A stretch of DNA of 64,000 nt from Hyparrhenia diplandra. Taxonomy: Eukaryota > Streptophyta > Magnoliopsida > Poales > Poaceae. Made by a program: the position numbers and the translations under genes. Each line of letters opens with the position of its first letter. Position 1 is the stretch's first letter. Location: assembly GCA_015847255.1 (NCBI GenBank), contig JADLZK010002797.1, positions 310,001-374,000 on the forward strand, written 5' to 3'. This document shows positions 35,932 to 46,981 of the stretch, in pieces. Under the pieces are notes generated by a model. It was not told the DNA's origin. It made no database searches and saw nothing but the letters and a program-made list of their open reading frames with translations.

Positions 35932-36699
35932 ACCCTTATTAGGAAATAAATAAATAGGACATGCTTGTAAAAGGTATTCCAACCTATAAGCAAACCTTTA
36001 GAGATTGCTTGAGATACAAGTCCCAATAGCTAGGGCTATATAAGTAAGGCGTCTGTAATCTTTCGGGGCAACAAGCAAATAAAGAAAATTTATCCCAATC
36101 TCTCTCGGCTCCCACGCATGCCACCCCCCCCTCCCTCCACGCCGCGCCCCCACCCGCACCGTCGCCGCTTCGGCCGGGGCGCGCCATCGCGCCCATGCCG
36201 CCGCCTCCACCGCGCCCCTTCCTCCTTCCTCTCCCCAATCTCCCCCAATTCAAGTGTCAATTCCGCCCAATCTAGCCAGGAATCGGACAAATTGTATCCG
36301 GAGACCACTACAACCCACCCACCACCATGGACACCGAATCCAAGACGCTGGCGATTTAACTTGACGAACGAGGTCAAGAGGATCCACACCGGGATGGACT
36401 AGCTCGAGGATAGGATCACCATCTTCATCGGCGACGATCTTTGCGAGAACTCAAACACCAACAACAAATCCGTGCCGTCGAGACCGAGATGCGAGCAATG
36501 TTCGGAGGCGACCAACGATTTCATCAAGAGGAAGGAAGATGGCAAGCGGGACCGGAACAATAAGGTGACCATAATCGATCTGAATAATCGATGAATCGCT
36601 ACTTGGAGCCACAACTGCGCCGCCCCGGATCATCCTCGGTGGGGCACTTGTGTCCCCTCCACCTCCCGCCCGAAACCCTCCCAGGACTCGCTCCCCGCC

Positions 36700-37580
36700 T
36701 ACACATCTTTGTCCTTCCCCACCTACGATGGCAAAGAAGATCCCCTCCCATGGATCAACCATTGCGAGCAATTCTTCAGGGGACAAGGTACGCCCGACCC
36801 ACAGAGCAAGTCTGGTATGCCTCTTATCACCTCACAGGAGGAGCACAACAATGGTACATGAGGCTATCACAGGAGAAACCGGTGGTGGATTGGGCAAGCT
36901 TCGCCCAATACGCCAACGGCGCTTTTGGCCAACCTGAACGGGCGAAACCCGCCGGGTGAGCTAGCATCACCGAGGAAGACAGCACCGCCGATGAGTATGC
37001 ACGCAGTTCTCGGCACACGTGGCATGAGCGCGGCCACCTCGGACGGCGGCAGTAAATATCTACACAAAGAAGCTTGGGTGAACCGCTCAAGACGGGACGC
37101 CGAGATGCCGAGATCCCAAGGACATGGAGGCAGCCATGTCTCGCCCAGGCGTATGAGCGACGCCGCCATCCTCTACAACACCGGCAAGCCAAGAACAAAG
37201 GCGGGCCCCCGCCCCGCCTCTACCGGCCCCCCCAGGTGCCCCCTCGGACCGCCAACCAAGGCCGTTCAAACGGGCCGACACCGAGGAGAGATGATGGAAC
37301 GACGCAAGGCGGACTGCGCTTCAAGCGTGACGAGCCATTCTCACGGGGTCACAAGTGCAAGCACCTCTTTGACATCCACGATCTTCAACGACTACAACGA
37401 CGACGTGATGAGCGCCCCACTAGTGGGCGTGAAAGAGGAGCCGCCAGATCTGAAGGTCCTTGCGGGGACCCCGACTCCACAGTGCGTGGTGCTCATTCTC
37501 TCTACCTTGTTGGTATGATCTCGGGAGCGGCGTCAACATCATCGCCGACTCGGGAGCAACGCACAACTACATCGACCCAG
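36700..37580 (+). pseudogene. Gag and aspartic protease relic of the 29250-39426 element
   Basis: Gag capsid sequence reads YDGKEDPLPWINHCEQFFRG at about 36722-36782. In another frame it continues EQVWYASYHLTGGAQQWYMR (about 36808-36866), the standard plant gypsy gag segment. A basic region follows with RFKRDEPFSRGHKCKH-like sequence, a degenerate zinc knuckle. The protease box DSGATHNYID lies at 37547-37576. Frame changes between these pieces make it non-functional. The remaining 1.2 kb downstream is GC-rich with no recognised pol domain. Confidence 0.82.
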
Positions 37581-38854
37581 CGTGGTGACAACGGCAGCCT
37601 CCGGACTCGGCCGGTCGCGTGTGCTGATCACCACCGGCACCCGGCGCAACGTCTACATGCCGCGCCGCCACCTTCGACGTGCCACTACGCCTCGACGCCC
37701 GGCACCTTCGACATCGACGCCTATGTCATGCCCCGGGCGAGGGCGCCGGCGTCATCCTGGCATGCCTTGGTGGCAAGCTTGGGGGGCAGCGTGGCGTGGG
37801 ACCGTGACCCACGAGCTGTAGTACTATCGTGAGGGTCGCCCGACCACGTTCACCTCGGCTCCACCACCACGGCGCAGGCGCGGGACGGCCTCCTCGGTCG
37901 GGCATCCGATACGCATACGTACACCGCGACTCGGCTCTGAAACGTTCGGGCATGCGACTACCTTGGACCCCACGATACATCACTGAGGTCTTCGTCCGGC
38001 CACGTCGGCATACATTGGAAGATCGGCACCTCACGCCCGCATCGCCCTCGGCGTCACCACAGCGTATTTTGCTGGCATGGACATTGGAAGGCGGCCTCCT
38101 CCTCTTCGACGGCTTCTACCTCGACCTCCTCTCCACTACCGCCGGACTTACTAGAGGCCTTGCTTCAGGCGGCGTTCGCGGATCGAACTTCCTCGCCTTG
38201 GGTGCTTAACGACGGAGCCAACATCGGCCGGACCGACCGCCATACTCTTGGGCGGCATATGGCCACGGCGCCACCACGTCGGCCCAGCCTAGGTCGTCTT
38301 TCTCAACGGCATGGATCGTCTCTTCCTCACTGTCGACAACATCCACATCGAGCTACGATCAAGAGAGGGCCACTCACCGCCTCTCGTCCTCCCCGTTCGG
38401 CGTCGGCTCCTTCATGTGCGATGCGATGCTGAACTTGGTCGCTACCCCTCCTACTCGCCGCGACATCACTATCGGGCGTCTACTTCGCTCTTCATCCACG
38501 CTCCACCCAATGGCGCTTCTTGTTCTGGAGAGCCTCCCACACGACGTGGTGCACCGGCACCTAGATGTGGGCGTCGAGGAACTCCTGGCTGGCGGCTTCA
38601 GCCGTCCGCGACTTCCACAAAGAGCCGTGCGGTTCATCGCCACGTCTACCACGGCTACATCGGCAACCTCCACTACTTTTCGAAGTTCGACCCCAAGCGA
38701 ACCGGGGGAGAATATGATCCTCGGGAACCGGTGCGGGGTCGTCTTATCTGCGGGTTGAGCTCATCCTTCCAGGGGCAATCGATCCCCTCCGGCGTCTGAA
38801 TGGACTTTCATCCGGTAGCGAGGGACGCGCCCGGTCGGAGAAAGGGGGGGGAGA

Positions 38855-39426
38855 TGTCATGATCTAGGAAATAGGGCCCGGGAGGACAGGCCCGGCCAGG
38901 CTCGAGGGGCGCCTGGCGCCCCCTGGGGCTCGTGCGCGCGCCCCGCCGCCATCTCCTCCCTTCCGCAGATTCTTCGGCAACTAATCCGGAGAAAAAGGAG
39001 GAAATTATCTAGGATTATCTTTTAGGTGTTTTGGTGTGCAAGGGGCTATCTCATCTATAAGGGAGACCCTTATTAGGAAATAAATAAATAGGACATGCTT
39101 GTAAAGGTATTCCAACCTATAAGGAAACCTTTAGAGAGATTGCTTGAGATACAAGTCCCAATAGCCGGGCTATATAAGTAAGGGTCTGTAATCTTTCAGG
39201 GCAACAAGCAAATAAAGAAAATTTATCCCAATCTCTCTTTGGCTCCCATGCGCGCCGCCCCCCTGCCGCCACGCCGCCGCCCACGCGCCCCCCCGCTGCG
39301 GCGCTGCCCGCCGGGCGCTGCCACCGCCGCCACGCCGCGGCCTCCACCGTCGCCCCTTCCTCCTTCCTCTCCCCAATCTCCCCCCATTCAAGTGTCAATT
39401 CCGGCCCAATCTAGCCGGAATCGACA
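38855..39426 (+). repeat. 3' LTR of the 29250-39426 element
   Basis: 572 bp, TGTCATGATC to AATCGACA, matching the two halves of the left LTR. It contains a GC-rich start, a TATATAAG stretch near 39171-39178 (probable promoter TATA box) and the phrase GATTGCTTGAGATACAAGTC, shared with the LTR at 58560-59068. Confidence 0.88.
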
Positions 39427-39597
39427 CAAGAGTTCCGTCAAAAAAAACATAGCAACGAGACGTGATACGGCGTACATGGGTCTCTTCCTTTGATACTCAA
39501 GTTGCTATTAGGAAGGGCCAAGCAAAAGGCACATAATCATAAACCCAACACGATAAATCCGTCGTCTCATCCAAGCACCTGCAGGGTTCCTCTTTCA

Positions 39598-42500
39598 CTA
39601 GTAATGTGTGTGTACGTCTACTGCTGGCTGCTTCGGGCTGGGCGTCTCTTTTTCACCATTTAGCATTGCAAGAACATCCGCCATGGTGGGCCGATCCTCG
39701 GCTTGACGCTCCGTGCACACGAGTCCTACCTTGACGCACCTCTTAATCTGCATTAGCTGAGACTGGTCACACAATGACGGATTAAACAGTTCCGTTCCAG
39801 TAGCATCCTCCTGAGCCTCCAAGGCCTATGTATACAGAATATATATCAGCAGATGTACTTGTATACAATTTACTAGTCCGCAGCGTACATGATTGCGACA
39901 AAAAAGGTTATTACGAGTTATATGCTTGCTTACCCATTCAACTAAAGCATCGAAATCACCATACTCCTTTCTGCACATACTGTTAATGGTCTGCAGGACA
40001 GTAATGCCAAAAAGCATACACATCGCACTTGGTTGACATCATCCCTTGTATAATATATTCTGGAGCCATGTAACGCCTGAGTATTTTTGGGGAAAAAAGA
40101 ACTATCTTAGAGGAAAACTATGACGGAAAGAATGCAGGTTTATGCACGTATTAATTTGGTATAATTGAAATAGCATTTACACTAGAAAGACGACGTCTTA
40201 CGGTGTGCCAACTAAGGAGTCCCCGTCAATAATTCTCTCGTGGTCATCATCGTCCAACTTTTTAGCCACTCCAAAATCACAAATCCTAGGATTCATATCA
40301 GAATCCAAGAGGATGTTGCCCGGTTTCAGATCCATATGGATGATATGTTTATCATGTAGATAGCGCAACCCCTGTGCTGTGCCCTGAATAATTGTGAAGC
40401 GGGAGAACCAATCAATGAGTAGAGGCCCTGCAAATTGCAGATCATCCAAGTAGCAAGAACTATTAATTAGGGTCGGCATTGCTGTTTTTAAATATATGAA
40501 GGTTTGAATAAACTAATTTAACAGTCTCATTAGAAACATGCCATTCATGATCTGCTCCAGGCTTCCTTTATGCTTGAATTCTTCAACGAAACAAACTTGG
40601 TGTTGCTCGGCTCCAACATATCTGCGCTGATACCTTTTTTCTGACCAAAGACTGCCCTCATACCTGTCCAAGACCATTTTGATCTCATGGCAATATCCAA
40701 GAGGTACAATTATATTTTTTGTGCTTAAGCTCTATAAAAGTATTAATTGCATCATATATTTTGTCGCTTTCAAGGACATCTTGATATTTCTTGATGGCAA
40801 CCTCTTGTCCGTCCTGTAGTAATCCCTGAGAAATTGAAAAGTGCAAATACCAAGTTAACTTGTGGGGTCATTTGTTTTGATAAAGCTGAACAACCAGTTT
40901 TTCCCCACAAATAAAAGTTGTAAAAGGAAAAACCTTGTAACCAACACGTTGTGGTAGTCATATTATTGGAGATACTTGACCAAAATTATTGGAGATGGGT
41001 ATGCCTAGATAATGAGCTAACTCAGCTTGGGTCATTAAGAAGTTGAGCTATTTCATTTAGCTTGCTATCCAAATCAACACAAAACAACACAAGACGCTCC
41101 ACAGCATTAGTTTTGAACAACGTCGTCATGGGCTGTGCTTCTCTGATTTTGCAAAAACAGTAAACTAAACAACAGAAACAAAGAAGTTCTTAGTATATGA
41201 GGATCTATACAGATTGACTAGAGAGCCAAACTGCACAGTAGCTGACTGTTGGGAGGAAGATGAATGGATAGTAGATTTTAAAAAGACCATTATCTCTGCA
41301 AGAATATGATAGGTGGCTAGAACTTAAGGAGCTCCTTAATAGCTATACTTTGACTGATCAAGGAGATACAGTCCTGTGGGAGTTAGAAAAATCTAAGAAA
41401 TTCACAACTAAATCCTTGTATCGTTTTTTCTGACAGATAGAGGTATGCCCAGCAGAATTGCTGGTGTTATTTGGAAAAATAAAATGCCTCTGAAAATTAA
41501 ATTCTTCCTATGGCAAGTCTTTAACAACAGATTACTAGTTGGGGCATCTTTGGCCAAGAGAGGTTGGAAAGGTTCTGACAAATGCTGTATCTGTGACAGT
41601 AAAGAATCAGTAGAACATTTACTATTTCACTGTCATCTAGCTAAACTGATATGGGCAATGATTAAAGATATTTGGAACTTGGAGAGGGTACCAAATTCTT
41701 TGATGGATTTTCATAGCAGGTGGCTCCGGGGAGGGGGGGTCCTATCCCAGCAAGAATCATGATGTTTATTTTTTTCGGGATTTGCATGGGCTTTGTGGAA
41801 TACTAGAAATAAAATGGCAACCCCAGCAATATTGTTGCTCTCGTTTGGGCTTTCTTATAAGCCGAAGTTATAAAATAACTCTTTTCAAAAAAAAAAAACA
41901 AATAAGTTCCTTTAAAAAAAAAAAACAAAGAAGCACCGATCCAATTCTATGTGAAGTTCACTGATAAAATTGGGAACGAGCGGGACCTATTATATGTACA
42001 TGAAAGGTACAACAGAAACAAAAACTCACCAATCTCTGGATCCCAAGTTCCCAACCACTCTAAGATTGTAGAAAAACGTACGAGGGGAATCAACACACCA
42101 CACGGTAACCACTCAACATGGTCTTCACCAATGCTATATTTTACTTCTTGTTCAATTAAAATCGCTTGTTAAAATATATCACCACTGGCCGGTTCATAAT
42201 GAAATGAACAGTGACAAACATTTTCACTACCAGTTTGTGTTATGAATCAGCAGTGAAAACCAGCGAGTTTGCTACTGGTAAAATAAAATGAAAACAAGGC
42301 GTCTTAAAAATATTTTTAATAATGGCACAAATTCCTATAAATTTATATGACGCAAAAAGTTATAGAATTGCCAACACATAACCTGTAGTCAAAAACCATG
42401 ATTTAGCAACACGTAATTATCGGAAAAAGTAGGTCATGGTGTAGTGAAAAGAAAGGCATTGTTTCATTAGGAAAAATAATTGGATCAAAGAATGCATGTT

Positions 42501-43399
42501 GCTGCCTATTGACTGACCCAAAAGTTGAATTAGCAAGCCAAGTATAAATAGAGAATACCTTGTAGACAATAGCAGTGCCACCTTTTCCAATGACGTTTTC
42601 TTCTGAAAAGTCCATTGCAGCGGCTTTCAACTCGGAGAAGCTGAACTGTATAAAACCTGTTCATGTTCCGGAATGATTTTAGTCTTTACATTACATATAT
42701 TAGCTCCTGTGACATATGTACTGTACGATATAGTATAAGTCTATCTACATTTTGTTGTAAGTTACATCTTTTTGCTTGCACTAGCAATATTTATAGATAT
42801 ATATACTATATATCTCAAATGAAAAGAGTCATAAATTTCTCCCTCTATTCGAAACTCCAAAATATTTTATCATTTTAATACAAACTTTGCTTATCGATAT
42901 TCCTCAGTAAAAAATTAAGATAATTGGATCTATATACGTACGTACGTGTCTTACCATCAATATCCACTCGTTCTTGGGGTGGCGGTGGAGGAGCACGGGC
43001 AGACTGGATGTTTGTCAAGACCACGGTAGTCTGGACATTGGTGGCGAAGTTCCCCAGCATCAGTTTCCTCACTATATCGTTGTTCACCTTTTGCAGCTCC
43101 TTGGCCATGTCGCCTGCTCCCAGGAAACGGCGAAACCTGTGTTTCTGCTGGCAGTCCATCACGAGCTGTAGAGCACGGTCAAGGGACACCGCCAGATCCT
43201 CCATCGTGTCTCGCATCACATCGTCCCTCATCATCTCCGTCGTCTCATCGAGCCGCTTGAGGAGAGCGCTGACCCTGGCCACGCAGCTCTGAATTTCGCG
43301 GCACTCGTTCTCGTTCTGCTTAACCGTCTCCACGGCCTCCTTGATCTTGAGAGCAACCTCGACGATCCTCCCCAAGCTGCCGAGTGCAATATCGGCCAT
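39598..43399 (-). CDS. Protein kinase with MLKL/MCA-like N-terminal domain (two 1-bp frameshifts)
   Basis: Six exons on the minus strand: 43399-42955, 42656-42559, 40825-40542, 40427-40202, 40076-39934, 39825-39598 (TAG stop). Residues 1-148 form an all-helical domain (MADIALGSLGRIVEVALKIK..., EELQKVN-like end) resembling the MLKL/MCA N-terminal fold. An APPPPPQ linker leads to a kinase domain: glycine loop GKGGTA (172-177), Lys193 in EVAIKK, catalytic loop HMDLKPGN (306-313), DFG (326-328), APEY and RPTM. HMD replaces HRD, so it is non-RD-like. There is no signal peptide or membrane segment, so it is probably cytoplasmic. Exons sum to 474 codons once one A in a 6-A run (40715-40720) and one T in a 5-T run (near 40005) are discounted; as written both shift the frame. 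Exon 3 ends in a GC donor. Function is inferred as immune or stress signalling. Confidence 0.82.
40715..40720 (-). other. Frameshift site 1 in the kinase gene (homopolymer)
   Basis: The run is six A on the coding strand, after LKHK codons. Five would keep the frame into the conserved NIIVPLGYCHEI segment. As written the frame reaches a stop a few codons later. Confidence 0.8.
41187..41922 (+). mobile_element. 5'-truncated LINE in the long intron of the kinase gene
   Basis: The plus-strand frame 41445-41762 reads WKNKMPLKIKFFLWQ, then CCICDSKESVEHLLFHC, the zinc-binding domain found after non-LTR reverse transcriptases (zf-RVT). Upstream pieces (YDRWLELKELLNSYTLT, KSKKFTTKSLY) fit the same region in a shifted frame. 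The 3' end is poly(A)-rich. Eleven-base direct repeats AAACAAAGAAG at 41176-41186 and 41923-41933 look like the target duplication. The element is antisense to the host gene. Confidence 0.85.
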
Positions 43400-43778
43400 C
43401 TTGCGCTTGAACCGTTGACTACAATAACCATCGAAAGGCCATGGGAAAATTATGCATCAAATTAATGCGCGCACTGATCTAATGAGTTATGAGATGGGGA
43501 AACAACTCTCATCTACCCTTCTGATTCCATTGCCGCGATCAAAATAGGGATAGTTATAGAAGAGGAACTGACCTTATTGACTTATTGGCTCGCCTTTCCC
43601 TTGCTTCTCGTCTGTTCTTCCTCTCCTACCAGTACCAAGCCAGCAGGCGCACGGCGAGCAGCACCGAGCGACAGTGCAGGTTCTTGTATTGAGTCGGTCA
43701 ATCTCGATCAGCTACCGACAAGTCTAGTCACATCAAATTAACTTATCCAATATTTAATTACTCAGGTCTATGATACGT
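43400..43778 (-). promoter_or_regulatory. Probable 5' UTR and promoter of the kinase gene
   Basis: Upstream of the ATG at 43399 the minus strand reads GGTTATTGTAG before TCAACGG, an acceptor-like site. A GTCAGTTCC donor-like site lies near 43570, suggesting a 5' UTR intron of about 150 bp. No clear TATA box was identified. This is a splice-consensus guess only. Confidence 0.3.
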
Positions 43779-44045
43779 CACTACTACAGGATTTATTTTG
43801 CTGGACAGCCCAAAAATTTTGGTGGCGGGCACTTGGTTTGCCCGCCATGGTCAGGCGCATTTTATTTTCCGAGGCGGACACTTTTGCCCATCATAGAAAA
43901 TCAATTTAACATGGTCAGCCTTAATAACAGGACCGCTACCAAAAACACCAGCATTTACCGTGAAGGACGTCTTACAAAGGCCCGCCTCGGAAAATATAGT
44001 GAGGACCATGGCCAAAGTCCAAATCGAGCTCCCCTGGGGGCCATA

Positions 44046-44305
44046 CTCCCTCCGTATTGGTAAAAGAAGTCATTTTGGACAAGCTTTTTGGTCAAACATT
44101 AGGAATATAAATCATCCAGAACTTTTAAGTTGTTGAGTTTACAAATGTGAAAATTATATGAATAGATTTGTCTTAATAAATACTTTCATAAAAGTATAAA
44201 TATATCACATTTCTATAAATATTTTTATAATAACAAGAGCTTAAAGTTGTGTTTTGGAGACCGTGTCGCTGTCCTAAACGACTTCTTTTACCAATATGGA
44301 GGGAG
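44046..44305. mobile_element. Stowaway MITE, 260 bp
   Basis: Terminal inverted repeats of about 35 bp begin CTCCCTCCGTATTGGTAAAA, with two or three mismatches between ends. They are flanked by TA on both sides (44044-44045 and 44306-44307). This is the Tc1/mariner-derived Stowaway signature common in grasses. Non-coding. Confidence 0.95.
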
Positions 44306-44554
44306 TATATATACAAACACTTAGGTTTTTCTACCCACCGACCCCTTCTGTCTCTCCCCACGGCCGCCCTCGCTTCCCGAGCCTCCTCCCGCGAAGACAG
44401 TGTCACCGCCCCACCTCCCCCATCTCCCTCTCCCTCCGACCTGAACGCACGGCAGCTCTATGGAGGCAGCCCCCTACCTCCCGCGATGAAGGTGGTGGCC
44501 TCCTCCCTCCCCCAAACGGCGGCCGCCCACTCCCTGCCCCAATGACAGATCCAC

Positions 44555-45010
44555 GGCGAGGGTGGCACAAGGAGTCCATGGCAGCGTGGATCCACGACAC
44601 GAGTGGGTCAACGAGTCCACGACGGTGCAGATCCACGGCTGGAGCGGATCGGTGGCGCGGATCCATGGCGGGGAGCAGCTCGGCGGCGTTGATCCATGGC
44701 GGGAGCGGCACAAGGAGTCCATGGCAGGAGCTGGTCAAGGAGTCCACGACGACACAGATCCACGACGGGAGCAGCTTGGTGGCGTGGATCCATGGTGGGA
44801 GCAGCTCGGACGGTGCGGATCCATGGCGGGAGCGGCACAAGGAGTCCACGGTGGCGCGAATCTACGGTGGGGAGCGGGTCAAGGAGTCCACGGAGGCAGG
44901 GATCCATGTCAGGAGTGGTTCGGTGGCGCTGGAGCCATGGCGGGACCAGCTCGGACGGTGCGGATCCATGGCAGGAGCGGCACAAGGAGGCGGCAGCGCC
45001 CCGGTTCTAT
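44555..45010. repeat. Minisatellite, unit about 36 bp
   Basis: Degenerate repeats built on GGATCCATGGCGGGAGC and GGCACAAGGAGTCCA(C/T)GG occur about ten times. They create long overlapping ORFs on both strands (for example 44296-45012 plus and 44403-44849 minus), which I regard as repeat artefacts with no known domain. Confidence 0.75.
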
Positions 45011-45502
45011 AGCGATGGCAGCACAAGGAGGCAGCAGCGACGCTGTTCCACAGCGGGGACTGCCTCTACGGTGTAGATCGATGCTGGGCCGACGAGCGGC
45101 GGCGGCGCCGCCACGTGGATGGGCTCGTCGGGACCATGGATGGGCCCGGTGGGCTCATCAGCATTTTTTCTTTTCTAGCCGATTAATCATGGCTGGCATT
45201 TTCGCCCGCACCATGGTCCACATATTTACTGTGACCTTGCTTGGGTGACGAGCGTGGACGCGTTACTATAATTAGTAAAGCTTATTGTATCTGAAAAGCT
45301 CCTTGAGAAGTCAAGAAAAGGAAGTTAATCTCTTGAAGTATGAACTACTCCCCTTTTAAATGAAAATTTTCACTAGTGTGGGCACCTCCTCCACAATCTT
45401 TTGCCATAAGAAAATAGTCACCGAAAAGTGGACCCAACTCCCTCAGCTATAACAGTTATCTACTTCGCCCACTCACCTATAAGACAAGTGATGGTTTATT
45501 TA

Positions 45503-46602
45503 GGACACTCACAGTGCAATACTCTATCATAGAGTCTATACGTCAAAGACTCCACCACAAGAAACCATGCTCCACAATGCAAAGTTGTAATGGTAGTTTC
45601 TACAGATAAAAGAATTTATTATGCAACACAAAAATACGCTGATTAGATGTGGCATATTGCCCTGTGATCCACCATACACCTACACCTCTCAATACCGTAT
45701 ATTTGTATACAATGCATGTATACAGTAGTGCATACATGTAACTCGTATAAAAAATAGCCAAAAAGATCATTCTTAAACAGTTAAACATATGTTCAGTAAC
45801 TATTGAAACAAAAGTATCGCTCTCTAATCTAAATACAATGATGATATCTGATGGCGACGTTGCAGACAGTGCCTCCCTTGCAGCCGTGGTACATGACGAG
45901 GCGGCCGCCGTACCAAACGGTGAAGGCCAAGATGGAGATGCGGATGCCACCGCTGGCGAGTCCGTGCTTGAGCCCGAGTCGCACCAACTCGTCCAGCACG
46001 GCGGCGAACTGCGCCACGGACCGCGGTGGACCTCTCGGCGACGAACGAGTACACACGGTGCCCACCGACGAGAAGGCCTGCTCGGCGATGGCGTGCAGTT
46101 GCGTGAACAACTACCAGATTCGGCGTGCTAGACTGATGTGGACGCGCTCCTAGACAGCCGGAATCACGACCCTCGCCTTGCTCGCCGGTGCCGCGTGCGC
46201 CGGCCACCGCGTTGTCCCATCGGCTTGCGGCCGCCCACCGTGATCTCGAGCTCCTCGGTCGTTTGTATGCCAGGCCACCGCTGTGGCCAGCGTCGACGGA
46301 AGAAGGCGGAGCAGAGCACGCGAAAGGGTCAAGGGCGCGCACGGGAGCGACGGTGGTGGCGATGCGATGGGAGGGAGGAAAGGCACGGGATCCATGGAAA
46401 CGATGGGTAACTCCACAGTGCGGACGCGAGCAGTTTCATGTGTCTCGATCGTAGCGTAGACTCGGCGTCTATCTTAGACGTCGTTTCTTCAATTTTTTTC
46501 TCTCTTCTCAATAAATAATGTGCCACATCAGCAAAATGCCTACATGGCAGTGTAATTAATGGTCATGGACTCTATCATATAGTCCAGACTTTGTAAGTGC
46601 CC
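45503..46602. mobile_element. PIF/Harbinger-type non-autonomous element carrying a captured gene fragment
   Basis: 1100 bp bounded by inverted termini (GGACACTCAC at the left, GGGCACTTAC read from the right, both followed by a CTATCATA-containing stretch) and by TTA on both sides (45500-45502 and 46603-46605). The termini are related to the MITE at 1875-2089. The interior is not transposase but a piece of a host ABC transporter gene (45829-46110, minus). The element is therefore a Pack-type element that has transduplicated host sequence. Confidence 0.82.
45829..46110 (-). pseudogene. Captured ABCB (P-glycoprotein-type) transporter fragment
   Basis: The minus strand reads AIAEQAFSSVGTV, then in a shifted frame VYSFVAERST, then VAQFAAVLDELVRLGLKHGLA and ILAFTVWYGGRLVMYHG with KGGTV. 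This follows the order of a conserved transmembrane-domain stretch of plant ABCB/MDR transporters (intracellular loop after the EQA-SSVRTVYSF box into the next membrane helix). One frameshift and missing flanks show it is a fragment. A GC-rich portion upstream (46110-46400) may be another captured piece but is not recognised. Confidence 0.8.
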
Positions 46603-46605
46603 TTA

Positions 46606-46981
46606 TGGTTTCTACGGCAGATAAGCTAGACGATGTTGGTTTGTTGTGAAAAAAAAAACATAATACAATGGCTGATAGTGCCAACTGATAAGTCAAAATG
46701 TTCAAATGACCATCCGAATAATTTTCTAGGACCGTTGCCCTCCTCTGTGCTAAGTACCCAAGCTTTCACAGATACTGTTGAGACCATTTTTCTTTACAAT
46801 GTCTTTATAAGACAAGTAATGTTTATCATTAAATTATAAATTATAAAAATAATTTGGATCACTAAATAATTATATTAAAGTGTTAAAAATTTACAACAAC
46901 AAGGTTTCAATTAAATTACAAAAAATATTTAATCTTTATGTATTATCATTAATATTTTCTTGGTATTAATTTTTGTTACAG
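46606..46981. other. AT-rich spacer, nothing recognised
   Basis: Low-complexity AT-rich sequence between the Pack-type element and the second copy of the duplicated block. No ORF, repeat pair or RNA gene is apparent. Confidence 0.4.

Larger units (their letters stand above)
29250..39426 (+). mobile_element. Gypsy-type LTR retrotransposon lacking RT and integrase, with nested insertions
   Basis: Matching 572-bp LTRs lie at 29250-29463 plus 35937-36289 (split by an insertion) and at 38855-39426. Flanks are CAACA (29245-29249) and CAAGA (39427-39431), a 5-bp duplication with one change. Plus-strand gag and protease remain at 36700-37580. A polypurine tract (GGAGAAAGGGGGGGGAGA) abuts the right LTR and a primer-binding-like site (TTGTATCCGGAGACC) follows the left. 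The internal region is only about 2.6 kb and shows no RT, RNase H or integrase motif, so it is a deletion derivative. Confidence 0.87.
43779..45250. mobile_element. CACTA-like fragment
   Basis: Begins CACTACTACAGGATTT, a typical CACTA terminus, followed by GGCGGGC/GCCCGCC motifs in both orientations (43820-43990) that recur near 45195-45225 in inverted arrangement. The right terminus cannot be fixed and no target duplication is evident. It contains a Stowaway MITE and a minisatellite. No transposase was recognised. Confidence 0.45.

Noticed and set aside
44046..44305. Hairpin as a miRNA precursor
   Set aside because: The fold-back is explained by Stowaway terminal repeats with TA duplications; only MITE-derived siRNA would be expected.
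44296..45012. 238-codon plus-strand ORF
   Set aside because: It is a translation of a ~36-bp minisatellite; the opposite strand is equally open.
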